From assembly GCA_030159235.1 (NCBI GenBank), contig BSBG01000001.1:310001-374000 (forward strand): DNA of 64,000 nucleotides, written 5' to 3'. The translations under genes and the position numbers were made by a program. The notes under the pieces are model-generated. The model ran no database searches. It had not been told where the DNA came from and was given only the letters and a program-made list of their open reading frames with translations. Each line of letters begins with the position of its first letter. The stretch's first letter is position 1. This DNA is from Bacillus safensis. Its GTDB lineage: Bacteria; Bacillota; Bacilli; Bacillales; Bacillaceae. Shown here piece by piece: positions 51,239-59,415 of this stretch.

Positions 51239-54002
51239 ACAAATTGTCATTCATGCAGAACAAACAGAAGATTTCTCTTTCACCATTTCAGCTCAAGCAG
51301 AGGACGGACACCCTGTTCCACTTAATGAAATGAAGAGACAGCTTTTCCAATGGCACGAATCTTCTTTCTACGGAACCTTCTTAGAAGATGTGAGCTTTAT
51401 TGGCACACCCGCCTTCCTGTTAAGCCCTTGGATGACAGTTGAACTGCTAGGAAAAAATTCATTTAATACGTTTAGTCATGTGACATTAACAGATGAAACG
51501 GAACCGCTGATGAAAACAGCCTCAACCATTTATGAATTCATTGAGGATGAAGATTATGTTCCCGATTACGAGGCATGGACAAAAGGTACGCTTCGGTTTA
51601 AAGACAAAGAAGGCCTATTAGATGGTTATACGGCTGATTGGTTCTCCTTTGCCGTACAGGACTACATTCAGTATGATGATGCCTTGCAGCACAAATGGAA
51701 CCGCATGACCGCACAATCACCTGCACTCTCATCCTTCCAAGGGCATTTTCTAGATGAGCAGGATTTCTTAGAGACGATTGGCTGGGTTGATGACGAGACA
51801 CCGTTCACTGTCGGCTTACGCTTAAATGAGCCGGATTTTGACGGAGATGATTGGAAAATCGAATTGTTTTTGCGCGATAAGAAAAACAGTGACCTTCACT
51901 TTTTTGAAGGCATCCGTTCGTTGAAAAGGTCTTGGCATCCGTATCAAGATAAAATCTCAAGAGAGCTGGAACGATTCAGTCAAATTGTGCCTTGGCTTTC
52001 TTTCACATCTGGCACCACACTCATGTCAGAAGAAGAAGCATGGCTCTTCTTATCTGAAGCAAGTGAAACACTTGTGAATATGGGTATTGAGATTCTACTT
52101 CCATCGTGGTGGCAAATTGTCAAAGATAGCACAATGATGCTAAAGGCAAGGATTTCTTCGACACCACGAGGCGAATCGCATGTCGGAATGGATGCCTTAA
52201 TGGACTTTAATTGGCGCTTTGCTACAAACGGAATCGAACTGACAGAAGATGAGTTCAACGAACTTGTCCAAAGCAAACGACGCCTTGTCAATATTCGAGG
52301 ACAATGGATTAAAATAGACCCGACCTTCATCCAGCAAATGAAAAAGTGGATGGAGCGTGCTGAAAACGAAGGTCTTCACATGTCCGATATTTTGTCACGC
52401 GAACTGGCAGATCAAGAAGCATCCTCTGAATCGATTCCAGAGCTGTTAGACAGTTCAGCATTTGCCCATATTCAATTTGAACTTTCGTCGCAATTAAGAG
52501 GGCTTGTCCATCAGTTAAATGATACGCATGAGCTGCCTTCCTACGAAATGAGTGAGTCCTTTAAAGGCACACTGCGTCCGTATCAGCATCACGGCGTCAA
52601 CTGGCTTTTATTTTTAAGATCTCATGGATTTGGAGCTTGTTTAGCAGATGATATGGGTCTTGGAAAAACGATTCAAATGATTGCGTATTTTACTTATTTG
52701 AGAGAGCAGGAGCAAAATACCGCTCCATCTCTCATCATTGCGCCAACCTCTGTTTTAGGAAACTGGCAGCGAGAACTTGAAACATTCGCACCACATTTAA
52801 ATGTTGCCTTGCATTACGGCCCATCACGTCCTCAAGGTGAACACTTTACAAAGGCATACGAGTCTACAGATATTGTGCTGACGTCTTACGGACTGTCTCA
52901 TTCTGATCGGGATGAATTAACGGCAGCACAGTGGAATACCATTTGTTTAGACGAAGCCCAAAACATCAAGAACGCTCATACGAAACAATCGAGAGCGATC
53001 AGACAGCTCAAAGGGCAGCATCACATTGCCCTTAGCGGGACACCAATGGAAAACCGTTTGACAGAGCTTTGGTCCATATTCGACTTCGTTAACAAAGGAT
53101 ATCTCGGCAGTCTGACCAGCTTCCATAAGAAGTTCGTCCTTCCGATTGAAAAGGACCGTGAAGAGAAAAGAATTGAACAGCTACAGCAGCTGATCAAGCC
53201 CTTCTTATTAAGACGAACAAAACAAGATGAAGAGGTTGCTCTGAACCTGCCTGAGAAACTCGAAGAAAAAGAATTCATTCCGCTATCCGCTGAGCAGGCG
53301 TCTTTATATGAACAGCTCGTAAAGGATACATTTGAACACATGGCTTCATTAACAGGAATGCAGCGGAAAGCCATTATTTTAAGCATGCTTGGCAGACTCA
53401 AACAGATTTGTGATCACCCTGCTCTTTATTTAAAAGAGAGTGGAACAGACGTGAAACTGCTGAAACGTTCATTAAAAATGGATAAACTCGCAGAGCTGTT
53501 AAAAGCGATACATGAGCAAGGAGAAAGCTGTCTCATCTTTACGCAGTATATTGAAATGGGCAACATGATCAAGCAGCTGGCAGAAAAGATGTTTGGAGAA
53601 CCGGTCCAATTCTTAAATGGCAGCCTGTCAAAACAGGAGCGGGACAAAATGGTAGACCGCTTCCAAAAGAAAGAATTCAACATCTTAATTCTCTCTTTAA
53701 AGGCAGGAGGCACAGGACTCAACCTAACCGCCGCAAATCATGTCATTCACTACGATAGATGGTGGAATCCTGCTGTGGAAAACCAAGCGACAGACCGAGC
53801 TTATCGAATCGGACAAAAACGATTTGTTCACGTCCATAAGATGATCACAACGGGAACGATCGAGGAAAAAATCGATCAAATGCTCGAAACAAAACAAACG
53901 TTAAATGATCAAATCATTCAAAGCGAAAGCTGGATTACAGAGCTATCGACGAACGAACTAGAAGATTTATTCACATTAAGTGCCGCTGCTCAATCATCTT
54001 AA
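51225..54002 (+). CDS. ywqA: SNF2-family helicase/ATPase YwqA
   Basis: SWI2/SNF2 DNA-dependent ATPase of about 925 residues. The N-terminal 400 residues are a bacterial SNF2-associated domain. The motor begins near residue 445 with FKGTLRPYQHHGVNWLLFL; motif I is ADDMGLGKTIQMIAY, motif II DEAQNIKN, motif III ALSGTPMENRLTELWSI, motif V LSLKAGGTGLNLTAANHVIHYDRWWNPAVE and motif VI DRAYRIGQ. Probably remodels protein-DNA complexes or acts at stalled transcription; the cellular role is not settled. Start: the ATG at 51225 follows AAAGGA; overlaps ywqB by 14 bp. Confidence 0.94.
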   Translation: MTRHKQIVIHAEQTEDFSFTISAQAEDGHPVPLNEMKRQLFQWHESSFYGTFLEDVSFIGTPAFLLSPWMTVELLGKNSFNTFSHVTLTDETEPLMKTASTIYEFIEDEDYVPDYEAWTKGTLRFKDKEGLLDGYTADWFSFAVQDYIQYDDALQHKWNRMTAQSPALSSFQGHFLDEQDFLETIGWVDDETPFTVGLRLNEPDFDGDDWKIELFLRDKKNSDLHFFEGIRSLKRSWHPYQDKISRELERFSQIVPWLSFTSGTTLMSEEEAWLFLSEASETLVNMGIEILLPSWWQIVKDSTMMLKARISSTPRGESHVGMDALMDFNWRFATNGIELTEDEFNELVQSKRRLVNIRGQWIKIDPTFIQQMKKWMERAENEGLHMSDILSRELADQEASSESIPELLDSSAFAHIQFELSSQLRGLVHQLNDTHELPSYEMSESFKGTLRPYQHHGVNWLLFLRSHGFGACLADDMGLGKTIQMIAYFTYLREQEQNTAPSLIIAPTSVLGNWQRELETFAPHLNVALHYGPSRPQGEHFTKAYESTDIVLTSYGLSHSDRDELTAAQWNTICLDEAQNIKNAHTKQSRAIRQLKGQHHIALSGTPMENRLTELWSIFDFVNKGYLGSLTSFHKKFVLPIEKDREEKRIEQLQQLIKPFLLRRTKQDEEVALNLPEKLEEKEFIPLSAEQASLYEQLVKDTFEHMASLTGMQRKAIILSMLGRLKQICDHPALYLKESGTDVKLLKRSLKMDKLAELLKAIHEQGESCLIFTQYIEMGNMIKQLAEKMFGEPVQFLNGSLSKQERDKMVDRFQKKEFNILILSLKAGGTGLNLTAANHVIHYDRWWNPAVENQATDRAYRIGQKRFVHVHKMITTGTIEEKIDQMLETKQTLNDQIIQSESWITELSTNELEDLFTLSAAAQSS

Positions 54003-54009
54003 TCACAGC

Positions 54010-54053
54010 AAAAAGAGGACTTTTCATGAATCTTGAGAAAAGTCCTCTTTTTT
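54010..54053. terminator. Bidirectional terminator, ywqA / LOV protein gene
   Basis: Long stem AAAAGAGGACTTTTC/GAGAAAAGTCCTCTTTT with TTTTTT on plus and a matching A/T tract on minus. Confidence 0.88.
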
Positions 54054-54071
54054 ATTTCATATGAACGTATG

Positions 54072-54860
54072 TTAAATGTTCAGCTTCTTCAATGCAGATT
54101 TCACGTTCATATACGTATTTAATTCACGGAAATCCTCTCTCATTTCTCCCATTTTCATCGCCAAATTCGGTTTAATTCCGGTCACAATGAGTTCAGTACC
54201 AGTCATTAAAATTAAATCGTTCAGCTTAAAGATGGCATCTGCCACAAATGAATCCACTTCTAATAAGCCGGACAGATCGACAATAAAATAATCATCCTTA
54301 GATTGAGAGATATAGGTGGAGACCGTTGAAATGATCTTATCAAATCTTGGCGCTGTTAACGTACCAATGATCGGTAATACAGATATACCATCTTTTACAG
54401 GTACGATTGGGACAGAAATATTCAGCACTTCATGAATTGATTGCTCAAGAAGCTCCTGCTGTTCCTTCTCTTTCGTGACATCTTTTTGCAGACCCACGAA
54501 ATAAAGACGTTTCCCTTCATTTTCGTCAATCCAAAGAGGAGCCACACTTAACTCGTTCCAAAACATTTGTCCAGATTTTTTATAATTTTTCAACTGAACA
54601 GTGACAGCCTCTTTGTTCTCAATGGCTGCTCTAATTTGTTTGAGAGCGATTTGCTCCGTTTCATCTCCCTGAAGGAAACGACAATTCCTCCCCAATACGT
54701 CGGGTTCTTGATAGCCTGTCATATCTAAAAAGCCCTTGTTCACATAAATTAAAGGATTATCAGGTAAAGACGGGTCCGTCACTGTCAGACCAACCTGAGT
54801 ATAGTCCAAGGCTTCCTTGATTAAATGCAGATTTTCGGACTTATAAGATTCCAGCGCCAT
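54072..54860 (-). CDS. ytvA: Blue-light photoreceptor, LOV-STAS protein (YtvA/PfyP)
   Basis: 262-residue photoreceptor with a flavin-binding LOV domain (about 15-125) and a C-terminal STAS domain (about 150-262). The photoactive motif is GRNCRFLQG with C60, and the LOV core also shows YVNKGFLDMTGY and FWNELSVAPL. The STAS domain begins VPIVPVKDGISVLPIIGTL. In B. subtilis YtvA feeds light signals into the sigma-B stressosome. Here it lies between ywqA and ywpJ and carries a sigma-A-like promoter with an operator-like repeat rather than a recognisable sigma-B promoter. Start: ATG at 54860 after AAGGAGAG. Confidence 0.92.
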   Translation of the reverse strand: MALESYKSENLHLIKEALDYTQVGLTVTDPSLPDNPLIYVNKGFLDMTGYQEPDVLGRNCRFLQGDETEQIALKQIRAAIENKEAVTVQLKNYKKSGQMFWNELSVAPLWIDENEGKRLYFVGLQKDVTKEKEQQELLEQSIHEVLNISVPIVPVKDGISVLPIIGTLTAPRFDKIISTVSTYISQSKDDYFIVDLSGLLEVDSFVADAIFKLNDLILMTGTELIVTGIKPNLAMKMGEMREDFRELNTYMNVKSALKKLNI

Positions 54861-54909
54861 TCGTTTACTCTCCTTAGTTGCCTTACAAGCGGGATATATT
54901 CATAATTAA

Positions 54910-54938
54910 ATTATATGATGTTCCACATCATGTGTAAA
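54910..54938 (-). promoter_or_regulatory. Promoter of the LOV protein gene with spacer palindrome
   Basis: Minus strand: -35 TTTACA (54933-54938), 17-bp spacer (54916-54932), -10 TATAAT (54910-54915). An inverted repeat ATGATG-N5-CATCAT (54915-54931) fills the spacer almost exactly. Confidence 0.75.
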
Positions 54939-55008
54939 TAGAAGTAGTTCTGAATTCCTCTTTTGTAGAATGCGCTTTATCCTATATGATTTATACAACG
55001 ACATCTGA

Positions 55009-55878
55009 TCATTTCAAAAAGTGCCGAATCATATGCGCCACACCATGTTCATCATTTGTTAATGTGACCTGATCAGCGATTTCTTTTATATCCTGTCTCG
55101 CATTACCCATCGCAACCCCAACACCAGCTGCTTGAAGCATCGATTCGTCATTTAAACTGTCTCCTACAGCCGCTGTCTGGCTTAAAGGTATTCCTAGTCT
55201 TTCTGTCAATCTTGTTAATGCCTGCCCTTTAGATGCGTCCTTGGAACCAATCTCAAAGTTATGATCAGCCGAGCTGACCAATGTTAGCTCTGAATCATCA
55301 CCAAACATATCCCATCCGGCTTTTAATCTGTCTTGAAAGAAAGAGAAACCTAAGATGTTGTAAAATGAAAGCTTTCGATCCTCACGAAACAATTCTTTAT
55401 ATGTATCAATATAAGCAAATCCTGACTGGCTGTATTGAACTTCTGCCGCTTGTTTTAGAACATGTTGATCCGTTTCTGGATTTGCACTTTTTAAGCGGTC
55501 CATCTCAATTGCAAGAAGCCCTCTGCCGTGATTCGGTGTGAAAATAGCTTCGTTTGTAAAAACTTCATAATAATAATCACGTTCTTCAAGCCATGATATG
55601 ATGTGTTTGGCCTTTTCCTCCTGTAAAGCAGCTGAATGGTACACTTGTCCCAATGGATCATGAATGACAGCTCCATTGGCACTAATCACCCATGTATTCA
55701 TACCAAGCTGATCAAAAATAGACTTCACATCAAAATACGCTCTTCCTGTTGAAACGACAATCTCAATTCCATTCGCTGCTGCTTCCTTTAATGCCTGCTC
55801 ATTTTCCTGACTCACTTTGTGTTCACTGTTCAATAAAGTTCCGTCTAAATCCGTTGCGATTAATTGAATGTTTGTCAT
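55009..55878 (-). CDS. ywpJ: HAD-superfamily phosphatase (YwpJ-like, Cof type)
   Basis: Cof-type HAD hydrolase of 289 residues, paralogous to the ywtE product in this window. Motif I is LIATDLDGTLLNS, motif II VVSTGR, the lysine is in KDASKGQALTRL, and motif IV GDSLNDESMLQAAG with AMGNARQD. Likely a broad sugar-phosphate phosphatase. Start: the ATG at 55878 follows AAAAAGGAG with good spacing; the open frame extends another 58 codons upstream but that stretch (rich in Cys, Tyr and Val) lacks homology and lies in a structured leader. The symbol is given by position downstream of ywqA. Confidence 0.88.
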   Translation of the reverse strand: MTNIQLIATDLDGTLLNSEHKVSQENEQALKEAAANGIEIVVSTGRAYFDVKSIFDQLGMNTWVISANGAVIHDPLGQVYHSAALQEEKAKHIISWLEERDYYYEVFTNEAIFTPNHGRGLLAIEMDRLKSANPETDQHVLKQAAEVQYSQSGFAYIDTYKELFREDRKLSFYNILGFSFFQDRLKAGWDMFGDDSELTLVSSADHNFEIGSKDASKGQALTRLTERLGIPLSQTAAVGDSLNDESMLQAAGVGVAMGNARQDIKEIADQVTLTNDEHGVAHMIRHFLK

Positions 55879-56187
55879 CGTTTTCTCCTTTTTGTCTTTA
55901 TTTTCAACCGACCTGCCATAAATAAAATGATGAAATGAGTATCCGTTATTTGCAAGAGATGAGCGGTTGATCAGTGAATAAAAGGGCACCCGGCCACAAT
56001 ATATGACCGGATACACATAAGGGGATACACAGGGGACACATAACCTATTCAAAGAAGCATTGGTTCTATTACGCAGTGTTCACATGCACAAGGCAGCGTC
56101 TATCAGCTTTAGCTAGAGGGGGGCTGTCAGATGCTAGACGTTACCTTTTGATTCGATACCTTGCCTCCTTTCCTTTCAACTGCCCCT
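55879..56187 (-). promoter_or_regulatory. Long structured 5' leader of the ywpJ-like gene
   Basis: About 300 nt of untranslated leader on the minus strand. Predicted pairings: CGTCTA with TAGACG enclosing CAGC/GCTG; an alternative pairing of CTAGGGGC near the 5' end with GCCCCCCTCTAG; CAAGG with CCTTG; and, nearer the gene, a 9-bp hairpin CCGGTCATA/TGTGGCCGG (55990-56010) followed by GTGCCCTTTT. Three imperfect direct repeats of GGATACACATAA lie at 56009-56045. The competing helices suggest an attenuator or riboswitch, but it fits no class I know. Confidence 0.4.
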
Positions 56188-56216
56188 AGTCTACAGAGAA
56201 AGGCCAAATATGACAA
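56188..56216 (-). promoter_or_regulatory. Promoter of the ywpJ-like gene leader
   Basis: Minus strand: -35 TTGTCA (56211-56216), 17-bp spacer, -10 TAGACT (56188-56193). It places the transcript start about 300 nt before the ywpJ-like start codon. Confidence 0.5.
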
Positions 56217-56261
56217 AACACGAAAATGGCAAAATAGACTTTCAAATTCTCTATTTCCTCT

Positions 56262-56618
56262 TTAATTTCTGTTTTTTACCGCTTGTGTATAAAACATGAT
56301 CTTGTTTTGTTTGATGAAATACTTATTTTTCATAAATTGATAAAAAATATCTGAATGAATCCAATTACTAGAAGGCATGTGAATATAATCAGATCCGTCC
56401 CATGCAAACCAATAAAAACAAAGCCGACCATCATGAATTGATAGTTGAAACTCAAAGCAGTCCATTCGATCCTCGGTGACGTATTGAAACGTGAGTGACT
56501 CACCTTCTTCCATGTACACATCACAAAATGAAAGAATGTCTCCCCATGAATAAACGCGCATATTGCTCGTTGTCTTCTCCTTACCAATATGTATATTTCG
56601 CAGTTGATAGGATTCCAT
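56262..56618 (-). CDS. Hypothetical protein, 118 residues
   Basis: Supported as a gene by AAAGGAG 7 nt before the ATG and by divergent arrangement with ywpF. The protein is soluble and rich in aromatic residues, with no signal peptide or membrane span: YSWGDILSFCDVYMEEGESL, LCFYWFAWDGSDYI and a basic C-terminus (FIKQNKIMFYTQAVKNRN). I recognise no family. It is absent from the B. subtilis order at this position as I recall it. Function unknown. Confidence 0.65.
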   Translation of the reverse strand: MESYQLRNIHIGKEKTTSNMRVYSWGDILSFCDVYMEEGESLTFQYVTEDRMDCFEFQLSIHDGRLCFYWFAWDGSDYIHMPSSNWIHSDIFYQFMKNKYFIKQNKIMFYTQAVKNRN

Positions 56619-56730
56619 AAAACATCTCCTTTCACTCCAGCTAGTTCTAAGCAGGCAGCGGTTTCATTTATACAGATGTTGTATGCTATAATAATACTTA
56701 CGAATAATGAACGCTTGTGAGGTGATAAAT

Positions 56731-57141
56731 ATGAAAACCTTTAGGCTGATTGATTTAAAAATCGAACTTGATCCAGAGCAAGATAAAATGTCCAGCATTC
56801 CCCTTCGTGACGGTTTAATCATTAATAAAGAAGACGGTGAAAATCACTGGATGATCGAGGCACTCATTCCAAAGAAACATAGGCAGGTGTTTGAGGTGCT
56901 CTTTCAGCAGCACACAGAAGTGAAGATTCTTGTAACGATCACTAAAGAAAACAACCGCCCTGTTCATTTATCTGTACAAGTCAAAAACATCGTTGCCTTA
57001 GAAGAAAACATTTCTGTGTTACTTGATGGTAAAATGATTACAAATCGTTACAGAACAGAAACCGAAGAAGTATTAAAAGACCTCGTCAAAGAGGGGCTGT
57101 CAGGAGAAAAACTACTGGATGCTTTTAAACAAAACACATAA
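56731..57141 (+). CDS. ywpF: YwpF-family protein
   Basis: 136-residue conserved Bacillus protein of unknown function, the same length as B. subtilis YwpF. It begins MKTFRLIDLKIELDPEQ and has a compact alpha/beta composition with no membrane segments; the C-terminus (EEVLKDLVKEGLSGEKLLDAF) is helical. Start: the ATG at 56731 follows GAGGTG; the upstream frame to 56707 has no ribosome binding site. It precedes mscL and fabZ as in B. subtilis. Confidence 0.87.
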   Translation: MKTFRLIDLKIELDPEQDKMSSIPLRDGLIINKEDGENHWMIEALIPKKHRQVFEVLFQQHTEVKILVTITKENNRPVHLSVQVKNIVALEENISVLLDGKMITNRYRTETEEVLKDLVKEGLSGEKLLDAFKQNT

Positions 57142-57169
57142 AAAAGAGCGGGATTAGCCGCTCTTTTTC
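57140..57169. terminator. Bidirectional terminator, ywpF / mscL
   Basis: Stem AAAAAGAGCGG/CCGCTCTTTTT with loop GATTAG; T-tracts on both strands. Confidence 0.88.
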
Positions 57170-57564
57170 TATTGCACATCTTTAGATTGGCTTTGATTTT
57201 TCAATAAATCTCTAATTTCAGTTAGTAAAACTTCCGTTTGATCCGGCGTTTCTACAACTTCTTCTTCCTCTACCTTTTTCCGCTTTAATTTATTCAAATA
57301 ACGAATAAAGATAAAAATGGAAAACGAGATAATCAAGAAATCAACCACTGTTTGAATAAAGTTTCCATATAAAATTTGAGAAGCCCCAATTTTAATGGAT
57401 AAACCGCTAAAATCATGCCCTCCGATAATAATACCGACGAGCGGCATGATCAAATCATTCACAAGAGAAGTGACAATTTTGCCAAATGCTCCCCCAATGA
57501 TGACACCTACAGCCAAGTCAATCACATTTCCCTTGACGGCAAACTCTCTAAATTCTTTCAGCAT
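57169..57564 (-). CDS. mscL: Large-conductance mechanosensitive channel MscL
   Basis: Emergency osmotic-release channel, 131 residues. N-terminal amphipathic helix and first span: [40 protein letters not shown], the MscL signature; a short loop (GGHDFSGLS), second span (about 75-97, [18 protein letters not shown]) and a charged cytoplasmic helix. Acts as a pentamer in the cytoplasmic membrane. Confidence 0.97.
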   Translation of the reverse strand: MLKEFREFAVKGNVIDLAVGVIIGGAFGKIVTSLVNDLIMPLVGIIIGGHDFSGLSIKIGASQILYGNFIQTVVDFLIISFSIFIFIRYLNKLKRKKVEEEEVVETPDQTEVLLTEIRDLLKNQSQSKDVQ

Positions 57565-57654
57565 CCTTTATCACCTTCATCTTTTTTTGTCTAATATGAC
57601 GTTTTTTTGTCAAAATTGCAAGTCCTTATCCGTTCTAACTGACCGTATCGACAT

Positions 57655-57684
57655 AAAAAAGCGATTCATCCTTGATGAACCGCT
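57655..57684 (-). terminator. Terminator of fabZ
   Basis: Minus-strand stem AGCGGTTCATC/GATGAATCGCT with loop AAG, followed by TTTTTT. Confidence 0.88.
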
Positions 57685-57691
57685 AAACAAA

Positions 57692-58126
57692 TCACGATAC
57701 TTTAGGACCGATAGAAAATGTCAGTTCGGCTTCACATGCCACTTCGCCATCTACTGTAGCTACTGCTTTTCCTTTTGCAACTGGACCACGGAGACGTGTC
57801 ACTTCTACCTCTAAACGAAGCTGATCGCCAGGCTTAACCTGTCTTTTGAATCGGCAGCCGTCAATCCCTGCAAACAAACCAATTTTCCCTTTGTTTTCTT
57901 CCTTGCCTAACATAATCACACCAAATACCTGTGCGAGTGCTTCTACAATAAGCACACCCGGCATGACTGGATATCCTGGGAAATGGCCATTAAAAAATTC
58001 TTCATTCACTGTGACATTTTTAATCCCAACCGCTCTTTTCTCTCCATCAACCTCTAAAATACGGTCGACCAATAAGAATGGGTAACGGTGTGGGATAATG
58101 TCTTGAATTTGCTGAGCATCAAGCAT
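57692..58126 (-). CDS. fabZ: 3-hydroxyacyl-ACP dehydratase FabZ
   Basis: Hot-dog-fold dehydratase of fatty acid elongation (type II FAS), 144 residues. Active-site His in [12 protein letters not shown] and the Glu in [28 protein letters not shown] also conserved. Normal length. Monocistronic between mscL and the Rap gene, with its own terminator. Confidence 0.97.
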   Translation of the reverse strand: MLDAQQIQDIIPHRYPFLLVDRILEVDGEKRAVGIKNVTVNEEFFNGHFPGYPVMPGVLIVEALAQVFGVIMLGKEENKGKIGLFAGIDGCRFKRQVKPGDQLRLEVEVTRLRGPVAKGKAVATVDGEVACEAELTFSIGPKVS

Positions 58127-58345
58127 ATCTTGATCTCTCCTTTTTTTCTATATCGCTGATCTTCATTTGATTCCTATAGAAGTATATTATGAATGCTGGC
58201 ATTTTTCAATGTCCCCCTTATGTTAATGGTAAAAAATAGAATCTACTATTACCAATTGTCATCAAATATAATCCACACTACACTCATTGTTTTTTCACAA
58301 ATATGGTAAAATATATTACATCATAGATTGAATAAGAGGGTAAAA

Positions 58346-59401
58346 ATGATTTTTATGAGTGATAAATCCATTAAAAAACTTCTCCATTCGTGGTATACAA
58401 TGCTAAAGCATCGACATTTTTCGAAGGCTGAAGAAATCAAAACAACGCTACTAAAACATAAACGCAAATTATCAAAAAAACAGGACCTCTATCTCCATTA
58501 TCATCTGATGCTTTTTCGTCATCAGCTCTGGATGAATCAGACGGAGGACTTAGAAAAACTTAAGCATGAACTAATGCCGCGCAAAGACGAAATGAACGAA
58601 GAACTGCAATATTACTTTTACTTCTTTCTCGGACTATATGAATCTTTAAAAAGCGATCAAAATGATGCGATTCATTACCTCGAAAAGGCAGAGGAACGAC
58701 TGCCATTACTTCATGATGAGCTGGAGGAAGCAGAGTTCCATTTTCGTACAAGTGGTGTTTATTATAACAACCGTTACTCGGTGTTATCGATTCGTCATGT
58801 TCAAAAAGCCATGGATATCTTTGCAAAGCACGGAGATATCCACAGCATCAATCGGTGTAAAATTGTGCTTGCTCTTAACTATACCGACCAAAAAAAATAT
58901 GAGGAAGCAGAAGCTATTTTCATTGAGATCATCGATTACGTGAAAATGATGGATGATCAAGAGCTGCTCGGCATCGTTTATTATGATGCTGGCTTTATTC
59001 AGTCGAGACAAAACCGTCACAAGGAAGCGCTAGAATACTTCAAAAAAGCGCTTCGTCTCCCAGCATACCGAAAGTCAGCACATTCCTATGTATCGTGCCT
59101 ATATGAAACAGTACGTTCCTGTTTTAAAGAAAATTTAACAGATGAAGGAATGAAGTATATTCAAAAAGGGCTAAAAGAAGCCGTCGCTTCCCAGTTTGAT
59201 ATATTAAGAATGAAGTTTCAAATTTTATCCCTTCTCTATAGCCAAACGCCAAAGGCAGATGAGCAGATCGCCACGCTCGTCACATGTCTTGAACGAAAAG
59301 AAGCCTGGATTGATCTTGAGGATCTGCTTGCCGATGTCTCAGATTATTATAAAAAAAAGGGCGACTTTGAGCGAGCCGCCTTTTTTATCATGAGAGGCTG
59401 A
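58346..59401 (+). CDS. rapD: Rap-family TPR protein (RapD-like)
   Basis: Response-regulator aspartate phosphatase family protein, about 351 residues: N-terminal three-helix bundle (about 1-75) and a tandem TPR region (about 100-351; e.g. YYDAGFIQSRQNRHKEALEYFKKAL). In B. subtilis the gene between fabZ and flhP is rapD, whose product inhibits ComA. There is no phr peptide gene downstream: the gene runs into a terminator and convergent flhP, as expected for RapD. Start: the ATG at 58346 after AAGAGGG; a second ATG at 58355 is possible. Confidence 0.82.
   Translation: MIFMSDKSIKKLLHSWYTMLKHRHFSKAEEIKTTLLKHKRKLSKKQDLYLHYHLMLFRHQLWMNQTEDLEKLKHELMPRKDEMNEELQYYFYFFLGLYESLKSDQNDAIHYLEKAEERLPLLHDELEEAEFHFRTSGVYYNNRYSVLSIRHVQKAMDIFAKHGDIHSINRCKIVLALNYTDQKKYEEAEAIFIEIIDYVKMMDDQELLGIVYYDAGFIQSRQNRHKEALEYFKKALRLPAYRKSAHSYVSCLYETVRSCFKENLTDEGMKYIQKGLKEAVASQFDILRMKFQILSLLYSQTPKADEQIATLVTCLERKEAWIDLEDLLADVSDYYKKKGDFERAAFFIMRG
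59351..59386 (-). terminator. Terminator of flhOP inside the rapD 3' end
   Basis: Minus strand: GGCG/CGCC stem extended by A/T pairs, followed by TTTTTTTT. It lies within the last codons of rapD and shortly after the flhP stop. Confidence 0.6.
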
Positions 59402-59415
59402 TACGAGCCTGCTGA

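Noticed and set aside
55879-56052. N-terminal extension of the ywpJ-like protein by 58 codons
   Set aside because: The extension is Cys/Tyr-rich, has no homology or ribosome binding site, and the ATG at 55878 has an ideal site and a canonical HAD start.
55879-56187. Known riboswitch classes (TPP, FMN, SAM, lysine, purine, M-box, T-box, preQ1, glmS, c-di-AMP) for the ywpJ leader
   Set aside because: None of the conserved core sequences I know for these classes is present.
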